The notes beneath the pieces are model-generated. The model worked only from the letters and a program-made list of their open reading frames with translations, was not told the origin of the DNA and made no database searches. A DNA stretch of 7,763 nucleotides from JBHEPS01 sp046261635 (GTDB lineage: Bacteria > Acidobacteriota > Thermoanaerobaculia > Gp7-AA8), in contig JBHEOL010000018.1 of assembly GCA_046261635.1 (NCBI GenBank), forward strand, positions 1 to 7,763, written 5' to 3'. This document shows, piece after piece, positions 1 to 5,065 of this stretch. Positions within the stretch are counted from its first letter, which is position 1, and the number at the start of each line of letters is the position of its first letter. The translations under genes and the position numbers were made by a program.

Positions 1-513
1 ACCACTCTGATCTTCATCAACCAGATCCGCGAGAAGATCGGCGTCATGTTCGGCAGTCCCGAGACGACCACCGGCGGACGCGCTCTCAAGTTCTACTCCT
101 CGGTCCGCGTCGACATCCGCCGCATGACCCAGATCAAGGAAGGCGACGAAGTCACCGGCAACCGGGTCAAAGTGAAGATCGTCAAGAACAAATGCGCCGC
201 CCCCTTCCGCCAGGCGGAATTCGACGTCGGCTATGGCGAGGGTATCTCCCGCGAGGGCGAGATGATCGATCTCGGCATCGAGCATCGCATCGTCGAAAAG
301 TCCGGCTCGTGGTTCTCCTACGGAGACATGCGCCTCGGTCAGGGGAGGGAGAACTCCAAGACCTTCCTTCGCGACAACCCCGACCTCTCCAAAGAGATTG
401 AAGGGAAGATCCGCAGGGCCCTCGGAATCGCCGGCCACGAGCTGACCGTCATCGAAGGCGGCGAGCCCCAGAAACAGGAGCAGCATCCGCAGCCAAAGAA
501 GAGCGCGAGATGA
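1..513 (+). CDS. recA: Recombinase RecA, C-terminal part (5' end outside window)
   Basis: RecA is the ATP-dependent strand-exchange recombinase that also drives LexA-type self-cleavage in the SOS response. The reading frame is open from base 1, and 170 residues are visible, starting near E. coli residue 187 (IFINQIR). The DNA-binding loop L2 region follows with the signature GVMFGSPETTTGG, then ALKFYSSVRVDIRR, VKNKCAAPFRQAEFD, the YGEGIS segment and the C-terminal lid domain ending in LRDNPDLSKEIEGKIRRAL. These stretches align without gaps to the well-known RecA sequence. The Walker A and B motifs lie off the left edge. The tail after the lid domain is short and rich in Lys, Gln and Pro (ends PKKSAR), unlike the acidic tail of E. 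coli RecA. The stop TGA is at 511-513. The next gene is convergent, so no recX follows directly. Identification is near certain. Confidence 0.98.
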   Translation, partial: TTLIFINQIREKIGVMFGSPETTTGGRALKFYSSVRVDIRRMTQIKEGDEVTGNRVKVKIVKNKCAAPFRQAEFDVGYGEGISREGEMIDLGIEHRIVEKSGSWFSYGDMRLGQGRENSKTFLRDNPDLSKEIEGKIRRALGIAGHELTVIEGGEPQKQEQHPQPKKSAR

Positions 514-520
514 GATACGT

Positions 521-544
521 GGCCGGGGTCTCCCGACCCCGGTC
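521..544 (+). terminator. Hairpin just after recA, candidate terminator or REP-like element
   Basis: It lies 7 nt after the recA stop. The core arms CCGGGGTC (523-530) and GACCCCGG (535-542) are perfectly complementary around a TCCC loop. One G-T and one G-C pair extend the stem to 10 bp. It is placed where a terminator should be, but no T-run follows (next bases are GCCCGAAC), so a U-tract intrinsic terminator is not supported. It may stabilise the 3' end, act bidirectionally between the convergent genes, or be a dispersed palindromic repeat. A smaller stem (GTCGC, GAA, GCGAC; 556-568) follows. Confidence 0.45.
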
Positions 545-571
545 GCCCGAACAGCGTCGCGAAGCGACCAC

Positions 572-599
572 CTTCCCTAGCCCCTGGTCCCTGGCCCCT
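572..599 (-). repeat. G-rich heptamer array downstream of the DUF418 gene
   Basis: Read on the minus strand, in the sense of the DUF418 gene, there are four consecutive 7-base units: AGGGGCC, AGGGACC, AGGGGCT, AGGGAAG. They begin 5 nt after its stop codon. The fifth base alternates G, A, G, A. Four G-runs of 3-4 bases are separated by 3-base gaps, which satisfies the usual G-quadruplex motif (four runs of at least 3 G with loops of 1-7). The same unit family recurs at 2796-2837 and 2901-2928. Function unknown; possibilities are a 3'-end RNA structure or a dispersed minisatellite. Confidence 0.7.
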
Positions 600-604
600 C
601 GCGT

Positions 605-1792
605 CTAACGCCTCAACGCGGGCAACCTCCCATAGGTCGCACCTCGCCAGATCCACTCGACCGGCCCGTAGCGGAACCGCTTCACCCACCAGAAGCTCAG
701 CGGAACCTGAACGAGGAAGATCGCCACTGCCAGCGGCAGAAGCGCGGCCGGCCCCAGGGTCCCGTACAGACCGAGCCCGTACGAATAGAAAATGAGCGTC
801 CCGATCACGGATTGGAGCAGATAGTTGGTCAGGGCCATCCGACCGACCGCTGCAAACGGCGCGAGGACTCTCTGCCGGTCCGAGAGGAGCAGCACGAGCG
901 AGCCGTACCCGAGCGCAAGCAGCGGCGCCCCCACCGCGAGAACGGCCTGGTGCCAGGCGGCTCTCCACCCGAGCTCCATCGGGCTGGCTCCCCGTTGCAG
1001 CCACCAGGCGAGGATATTGACCGGGATCCCCGCTCCGATCCCCGCGATCGCCACGATGCGGAGGAGCCGCCGGTAATCCGCCGGTCTGCGCGCAATCTGC
1101 GTGCGCGACAGCAGGTGTCCGGCGAGAAACATGGCGAAAATCGTCGGAAAGAAGAAGAGCGCTGCGCCTTCGAGGAACATCCAGTCGGACAGTCGTTGGC
1201 GATGGACCTCGCTCCAGGTTCCGCTCGAGTAAATCCGAATGGCCTCCGCCGTATTGAAAAGCGAATCGGTCCCCGCCGCGGCCGAATCGCCCACCAGCGA
1301 AATTGCCAGCGCGGCGAGGAAAAGGAGGCCAACGGGGATGAAGAGCGCGACCAGGGCGATGGGAACGATCGCCGCTGCCGCGAGCCTTCTGAACGGAATG
1401 AGGAGAAGACCCAGAAGCGCGTAGACGTGGAGAATGTCTCCAAACCAGACCAGGCTCGCGTGCAGAAGTCCAAAAAGAAGCAGCATCAGCACGCGACGAA
1501 TGTAGGTGGGGACGAATGACCTCCCCGCGGTCTCCGCGCGCTCCATCTGTAACCCGAATCCGAATCCGAACAGGAGCGCGAACGTCGTGTAGAACTTCGC
1601 CGTGAAAAACACCTCGGTCACGAACATCGCGATGCTGTCCGCGAGACCCGTCCAGTGGGCACTCGAGATCCACGGTATCGGAGCCGCGAAGAAGAGCATG
1701 TTCACGACGAGGATTCCGAACACGGCAACACCGCGCAACGCATCGACCGCGACGAGCCGCTCGGACGGCGGAACCGGCTCAGAGTTCGCCAT
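605..1792 (-). CDS. DUF418 family (YeiB-like) polytopic membrane protein
   Basis: This is a 395-residue inner-membrane protein of the DUF418 family, which includes E. coli YeiB and B. subtilis YxaH and YrkO. The molecular role of the family is not settled. The N-terminal family signature is at residues 11-32 (ERLVAVDALRGVAVFGI, then VNM). About nine to ten hydrophobic helices follow, around 17-37, 58-80, 98-116, 118-135, 140-168, 208-226, 243-264, 282-303, 315-338 and 348-370. The C-terminal DUF418 hallmarks are visible: GRMALTNYLLQS (317-328) and FRYGPVEWIWR (373-383). The chosen ATG (1790-1792) puts the signature 12 residues from the start, as usual in the family, though its ribosome site is weak. 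An in-frame ATG at 1840 has GAGGAG upstream but lies inside a palindromic repeat and would add 16 atypical residues. The gene is convergent with recA and divergent from the pseudouridine synthase. Confidence 0.88.
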   Translation of the reverse strand: MANSEPVPPSERLVAVDALRGVAVFGILVVNMLFFAAPIPWISSAHWTGLADSIAMFVTEVFFTAKFYTTFALLFGFGFGLQMERAETAGRSFVPTYIRRVLMLLLFGLLHASLVWFGDILHVYALLGLLLIPFRRLAAAAIVPIALVALFIPVGLLFLAALAISLVGDSAAAGTDSLFNTAEAIRIYSSGTWSEVHRQRLSDWMFLEGAALFFFPTIFAMFLAGHLLSRTQIARRPADYRRLLRIVAIAGIGAGIPVNILAWWLQRGASPMELGWRAAWHQAVLAVGAPLLALGYGSLVLLLSDRQRVLAPFAAVGRMALTNYLLQSVIGTLIFYSYGLGLYGTLGPAALLPLAVAIFLVQVPLSFWWVKRFRYGPVEWIWRGATYGRLPALRR

Positions 1793-1826
1793 GAAAATCC
1801 GCCATGCAAATCCATTGTGCACCAGT

Positions 1827-1848
1827 GGCGGAGGATTCATCCTCCGTC
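1827..1848. repeat. REP-like hairpin, copy 1 (TTCA loop)
   Basis: The left arm GGCGGAGGA (1827-1835), loop TTCA and right arm TCCTCCGTC (1840-1848) form a 9 bp stem with one G-T pair. It lies between the divergent DUF418 and pseudouridine synthase genes. The preceding bases AGT also precede the second copy at 7103-7124, which has the same orientation and loop. The pair differs at stem positions in ways that keep pairing. This looks like a dispersed palindromic element rather than a terminator, since no T-run follows. Confidence 0.6.
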
Positions 1849-1947
1849 TCCTCTGGGCCACCGAGCGACATCTCGGCTCCGCAGGTGAGCTCCCCGCACC
1901 CCCTGGGACTCCGCGAGGCCAGGTGATCCCTTCGTCGCGGGAGGCGC

Positions 1948-1980
1948 GGACTTGGAAGTCCCGGCCACATCTTCTATCGT
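1948..1980 (+). promoter_or_regulatory. Candidate promoter with overlapping dyad upstream of the pseudouridine synthase
   Basis: TTGGAA (1952-1957) and TATCGT (1975-1980) each match 4 of 6 consensus -35 and -10 bases, with an ideal 17 nt spacer. The predicted transcription start falls at about 1986-1988, on the ATG at 1988, so the transcript would be leaderless or nearly so. The -35 sits inside a perfect dyad, GGACTT-GG-AAGTCC (1948-1961), which could be an operator or a decayed palindromic repeat. The matches are modest and could be chance. Confidence 0.3.
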
Positions 1981-1987
1981 TCATCGC

Positions 1988-2824
1988 ATGCCCGTATTCC
2001 GCCACAGCGGACCGACGACACGGCTCGATCTCGCCATCGCCCAGTCACCCCTGGGGATCTCTCGGCGCGAGGCGAAGAGGCTGCTCGACGATGCGCGCGT
2101 CGCGGTTGATGCGCGCATCGTCGCCGCGGCATCGCGCGAGATCCCGACCGGGGCCGCCATCTCGATTCTCACCGGGGTTCCCGAAATCCCACTGATCGAC
2201 CTCACGCCAGAGCTCGTCGCAATCGACAAGCCCTCCGGCCTTCCCGCCCAGCCCACCCGCGAGCGTGACCGCATCTCGGCCGTGGAGATCCTCGGCGGCC
2301 AGCTCAAACGATCGGGAGAGAAACCCGACCTGTTCGTCGTCCATCGCATCGACTCGGGGACCAGCGGTGTCCTCCTGTTCGCGAGAAACCGGGCAGCGGC
2401 GGCGCGGCTGTCGACGCTGTTCGCCGCGCACGAGATGGAGAAGGTCTACCTGGCGCTCGTCAAGGGACATGTTGAGGAAGAGCTGCTGCTCGGCAAGCCC
2501 ATCGCCCGCGCCGGTGCCGTTCGTTTCGAGGCTTCGGAGGAGGGCCGGTTCGCCGAAACCTTCCTCCGTCCGATGCGCAGCTCCGGCGGCTCCACGCTTG
2601 TCGAGATCCGGATCTCGACCGGGCGCACACACCAGATCCGCGTTCACCTCTCCTCGGCCGGATTTCCGATCGCCGGGGATCTCAAGTACGGAGGGGCCAC
2701 GGCACCACGGCTGATGCTGCACGCCTGGAAGCTCGCACACCCGAGCCTTGGCGTCTGGACGGCTGATCCACCGGCGGAACTGAGTCCTGCCTTGGAGGGG
2801 CCAGGGACGAGGGGCGAGGGATGA
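1988..2824 (+). CDS. RluA-family RNA pseudouridine synthase
   Basis: A 278-residue cytoplasmic enzyme that isomerises specific uridines to pseudouridine in rRNA or tRNA. Residues 12-60 look like an S4 RNA-binding domain (TRLDLAIAQS, SRREAKRLLDDARVAVD). The catalytic domain shows DLTPELVAIDKPSGLPAQPT (71-90), the active-site motif VHRIDSGTSGVLLFAR (118-133) with Asp122 as the catalytic aspartate, the MEKVYLALVKG strand (150-160), and the GRTHQIRVHL / AGDLKYGG motifs (212-236). Substrate position (RluA, RluC or RluD type) cannot be told from sequence alone. The start is ambiguous. ATG 1988 has no Shine-Dalgarno site but fits a leaderless promoter. An upstream in-frame TTG at 1952 has GGGAGG 8 nt before it and would add 12 residues. 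The last 9 residues (about 270-278) are encoded by the G-rich heptamer array, so the C-terminus is repeat-derived. Confidence 0.93.
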   Translation: MPVFRHSGPTTRLDLAIAQSPLGISRREAKRLLDDARVAVDARIVAAASREIPTGAAISILTGVPEIPLIDLTPELVAIDKPSGLPAQPTRERDRISAVEILGGQLKRSGEKPDLFVVHRIDSGTSGVLLFARNRAAAARLSTLFAAHEMEKVYLALVKGHVEEELLLGKPIARAGAVRFEASEEGRFAETFLRPMRSSGGSTLVEIRISTGRTHQIRVHLSSAGFPIAGDLKYGGATAPRLMLHAWKLAHPSLGVWTADPPAELSPALEGPGTRGEG

Positions 2825-2837
2825 GGGGCGAGGGAAG
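2796..2837 (+). repeat. G-rich heptamer array across the pseudouridine synthase stop codon
   Basis: There are six consecutive 7-base units: AGGGGCC, AGGGACG, AGGGGCG, AGGGATG, AGGGGCG, AGGGAAG. The fifth base alternates perfectly G, A, G, A, G, A, giving a 14-base higher-order period. Six G-runs with 3-4 base gaps make a strong candidate G-quadruplex on the coding strand, and therefore in the mRNA. The TGA stop (2822-2824) lies inside the array. It starts with the same unit (AGGGGCC) and ends with the same unit (AGGGAAG) as the array at 572-599. Confidence 0.8.
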
Positions 2838-2900
2838 AGCAACGGCCGTACAAAGCGATGGAGCGGCTTCTGGCCTCTGGCTTCTGACTTGGCTTTTCCT
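2838..2900. other. Spacer between inverted heptamer arrays
   Basis: This 63 bp stretch contains a degenerate pyrimidine-rich run at about 2868-2890 (CTTCTGGCCTCTGGCTTCTG) with loose repetition of CTTCTGG and CTCTGG units. I see no open reading frame, RNA gene or convincing promoter in it. With its flanking arrays it forms a 133 bp symmetric block (2796-2928). Confidence 0.4.
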
Positions 2901-2928
2901 CGTCCCTAGCCCCTCGCCCCTAATCCCT
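2901..2928 (-). repeat. G-rich heptamer array, inverted copy upstream of hslV
   Basis: Read on the minus strand the units are AGGGATT, AGGGGCG, AGGGGCT, AGGGACG, with four G-runs at quadruplex spacing. The segment 2911-2928 is the reverse complement of 2817-2834 with one mismatch in 18 bases, so the two arrays can fold back on each other across a 76 nt loop. It lies about 100 nt before the hslV start and could be part of a transcript end for the upstream gene or of the hslV leader. Confidence 0.65.
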
Positions 2929-2971
2929 TCGACCGCAATAAAACGACGTCCGGAGCGACTTGAAGGAAGAG

Positions 2972-3001
2972 TCGGATGCCGATCCGAGCGAATCTCGCTC
3001 G
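2972..3001 (+). promoter_or_regulatory. Two overlapping small hairpins in the hslV leader
   Basis: TCGGAT-GCCG-ATCCGA (2972-2987, 6 bp stem) and a second stem, CGAGCGA, loop ATC, TCGCTCG (2985-3001, 7 bp), share bases 2985-2987 and so cannot both form in full. The second ends 28 nt before the hslV ATG and 11 nt before the likely ribosome site GGGAG (3013-3017). This is suggestive of a structured leader but could be chance in GC-rich DNA. Confidence 0.3.
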
Positions 3002-3029
3002 CCCGCCCGGCAGGGAGCAGTCAATCGAT

Positions 3030-3569
3030 ATGAATTCCTTTCACGCAACGACCATCCTTTCCGTCCGGCGCGACGGGCAGGTCGCGATCGCCGGCGACGG
3101 CCAGGTCACGATCGGCAACACGGTCATGAAGCACGGCGCCGCGAAGGTCCGGCGACTCTACGACGGCAGCATCCTTGCGGGATTCGCCGGCTCGGCCGCG
3201 GATGCGTTCGCCTTGTTTTCACGCTTCGAGGCCAAGCTCCAGGAGTTCCAGGGAAATCTCGAGCGGGCGGTCGTCGAGCTCGCGAAGGACTGGAGGATGG
3301 ACAAGTACCTCCGCCAGCTGGAGGCGATGCTCATCGTCGCCAACCGGGAGAAGTCGTATCTGCTTTCCGGCACGGGCGACCTGATCCAACCCGATGACGG
3401 ACTGCTCGCGATCGGTTCCGGTGGCGCGTATGCCCTTGCGGCAGCGCGCGCCCTGGTGGACAACACCGACCTCGGCGCGACGGAGATCGCCGAAAGAGCG
3501 ATGAAAGTCGCCGCCTCCATGTGCATCTACACGAACGATCACCTCACCATCGAATCGCTCGACGCATGA
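3030..3569 (+). CDS. hslV: HslV, proteolytic subunit of the ATP-dependent HslUV protease
   Basis: HslV forms a double-hexamer peptidase with an N-terminal threonine nucleophile. It degrades unfolded and regulatory proteins fed to it by HslU in the cytoplasm. The product has 179 residues, with a short propeptide MNSFHA and then TTILSVRRDG; Thr7 should become the mature residue 1. Other family landmarks are visible: AGDGQVTIGNTVMK (21-34), Lys39 (mature Lys33), RRLYDGSILAGFAGS (41-55), ELAKDWRMDKYLRQLEA (83-99), the IGSGG turn (128-132) and the ending ASMCIYTNDHLTIESL. The ATG at 3030 is chosen because it gives the normal short propeptide and has GGGAG 12 nt upstream. An in-frame ATG at 2976 would place 24 residues before the threonine. 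The stop overlaps the hslU start (ATGA at 3566-3569), a classic translational coupling arrangement. Confidence 0.97.
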   Translation: MNSFHATTILSVRRDGQVAIAGDGQVTIGNTVMKHGAAKVRRLYDGSILAGFAGSAADAFALFSRFEAKLQEFQGNLERAVVELAKDWRMDKYLRQLEAMLIVANREKSYLLSGTGDLIQPDDGLLAIGSGGAYALAAARALVDNTDLGATEIAERAMKVAASMCIYTNDHLTIESLDA

Positions 3570-4987
3570 ACATCGGCGAGCGGGAGAGCTTCGAGCCCAT
3601 GGTCATCAACCTTCCCGGAGAGACACTGAAAGCAGATTCCCTGACGCCCGCGCAGATCGTGGTCGAGCTCGACCGCTACATCGTCGGGCAGAATGCGGCC
3701 AAGCGCGCGGTCGCCATCGCCCTGCGCAATCGCTGGCGCCGGCAACAGCTGTCGGCCGAGCTGCGCGAGGAGATCGCGCCGAAGAACATCATCATGATCG
3801 GCCCGACCGGGGTCGGAAAGACCGAGATCGCGCGGCGCCTCGCCCGGATGACGGGTTCTCCATTCCTGAAGATCGAGGCTTCCAAGTTCACCGAGGTGGG
3901 TTACGTCGGTCGCGACGTCGAATCGATCATCCGCGATCTCACGGAGCTCGGCGTGAAGCTCGTCAAGGAAGAACGGACGCGAACCGTTCGGGCCCAGGCC
4001 GAGGCGAATGCGCGCGGGCGGTTGCTCGAGCTTCTTCTTCCGATCCGCACGAGCAGCGGCTTCAGCCCGTATGCCCCGCAGCCAGTGCCGGAAACCGACG
4101 ACGCGAACCGCGACACGCGCGAAAAGATGGGCCGCTGGCTCGACGAAGGGCGCCTCGAGAGCCGTGAGGTCGAGCTCGAAGTTCGCGAGTCGGGTTTTCC
4201 CTCGTTCGAGATCTTCAGCAACCAGGGCGTCGAGGAGATGGGAGTCAACATCAAGGACATGCTGCCCGGATTGATGGGAGGGCGCACTCAGCGAAAGAAG
4301 ATGAGTGTCTCCGACGCCCGGCAGATCCTCATCGCGGAGGAGTCCGAAAAGCTGATCGACCAGAGCTCCGTCGCGCGCGACGCCATCGAGCGCGTGGAAC
4401 AGAGTGGAATCGTCTTTCTCGACGAGCTCGACAAGATTGCCGGGCGGGAATCGAAGCAGGGCCCCGACGTTTCGCGCGAAGGCGTTCAGCGCGACCTCCT
4501 CCCGATCGTCGAGGGAACGACCGTCAATACGAAGTACGGGATGGTCCGCACCGACCACGTCCTGTTCATCGCCGCGGGAGCTTTCCACGTCTCCAAGCCC
4601 TCGGATCTCATCCCCGAGCTCCAGGGCCGCTTTCCGATCCGCGTCGAGCTCGACTCGCTCACGGAAGAAGATTTCCAGCGCATTCTCCGCGAGCCGAAGC
4701 ACGCGCTCACCCGCCAGTACCGCGAGCTCCTCTCGACCGAGTCGGTCGATCTGAGTTTTACAGACGAGGCGGTCGTGGAGATCGCGCGTTTCGCGGCGGA
4801 GGTGAACCGGAAGACGGAGAACATCGGAGCACGGCGGCTTCACACAATTCTCGAGAAGCTCCTCGACGATTACTCGTTCCGAGCCGACGAGCTGGGCGGA
4901 TCGACCGTCGTGATCGATGGCGAGTATGTCCGGGACGCGCTCGCCGACCTGGTTGAAGACGTCGATCTGTCGCGCTACGTGCTTTGA
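3566..4987 (+). CDS. hslU: HslU, AAA+ ATPase subunit of the HslUV protease
   Basis: A hexameric unfoldase that recognises, unfolds and translocates substrates into HslV. The 473 residues show LTPAQIVVELDRYIVGQNAAKRAVAIALRNRWRR from residue 26, Walker A GPTGVGKT (79-86) and the pore motif GYVGRD (112-117). The intermediate (I) domain spans roughly 130-270. Walker B is IVFLDELDK (282-290), followed by the AAA+ core ending QGRFPIRVEL (353-362) and the sensor-2 segment IGARRLHT (420-427). The hydrophobic tail YVL is of the kind that docks into HslV to activate it. ATG 3566 overlaps the hslV stop by 4 bp but has no Shine-Dalgarno site. ATG 3599 (giving MVINLPGETL, 462 residues) has GGGAGAG about 10 nt upstream and is a reasonable alternative. 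E. coli HslU has 443 residues, so either start leaves a modest N-terminal extension. Confidence 0.97.
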   Translation: MNIGERESFEPMVINLPGETLKADSLTPAQIVVELDRYIVGQNAAKRAVAIALRNRWRRQQLSAELREEIAPKNIIMIGPTGVGKTEIARRLARMTGSPFLKIEASKFTEVGYVGRDVESIIRDLTELGVKLVKEERTRTVRAQAEANARGRLLELLLPIRTSSGFSPYAPQPVPETDDANRDTREKMGRWLDEGRLESREVELEVRESGFPSFEIFSNQGVEEMGVNIKDMLPGLMGGRTQRKKMSVSDARQILIAEESEKLIDQSSVARDAIERVEQSGIVFLDELDKIAGRESKQGPDVSREGVQRDLLPIVEGTTVNTKYGMVRTDHVLFIAAGAFHVSKPSDLIPELQGRFPIRVELDSLTEEDFQRILREPKHALTRQYRELLSTESVDLSFTDEAVVEIARFAAEVNRKTENIGARRLHTILEKLLDDYSFRADELGGSTVVIDGEYVRDALADLVEDVDLSRYVL

Positions 4988-5017
4988 GGGGCGCGGGAGT
5001 CGGTCCAGCCGCATAAA

Positions 5018-5061
5018 GGAGCGGCCGCTTTTCTCTCTGATACGATCCGCACCCGAGGAGG
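5018..5061 (+). promoter_or_regulatory. Candidate extended -10 promoter and ribosome site for the dehydrogenase
   Basis: TGATACGAT (5038-5046) fits the extended -10 pattern TGnTAnnnT, and no good -35 is evident. GAGGAGG (5055-5061) is a strong Shine-Dalgarno sequence only 4 nt from the ATG at 5066. Just upstream, the palindrome AGCGGCCGCT (5020-5029) is followed by TTTCTCTCT and could be a weak hslU terminator, although its stem contains G-T pairs. If both readings hold, the dehydrogenase is transcribed separately from hslVU. Confidence 0.4.
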
Positions 5062-5065
5062 TCCC

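Noticed and set aside
812..1519. 235-codon plus-strand frame opposite the DUF418 gene
   Set aside because: Its composition is extremely rich in Arg and Glu, typical of antisense to a hydrophobic GC-rich gene. No ribosome site or motif was seen.
339..1673. 444-codon minus-strand frame overlapping recA and the DUF418 gene
   Set aside because: It runs in another frame of the well-supported DUF418 gene and antisense to the recA end. The product is Arg/Gly/Pro-rich with no domain.
2045..2842. 265-codon minus-strand frame opposite the pseudouridine synthase
   Set aside because: It is a shadow of a gene with an intact catalytic motif on the other strand. It has no domain signal of its own.
2796..2928. 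CRISPR array
   Set aside because: The repeats are contiguous 7-base units without spacers, and there are no cas genes.
2976..3029. N-terminally extended HslV starting at 2976
   Set aside because: The extension would put 24 residues before the catalytic threonine and the start codon lies in a hairpin. ATG 3030 gives the normal short propeptide.
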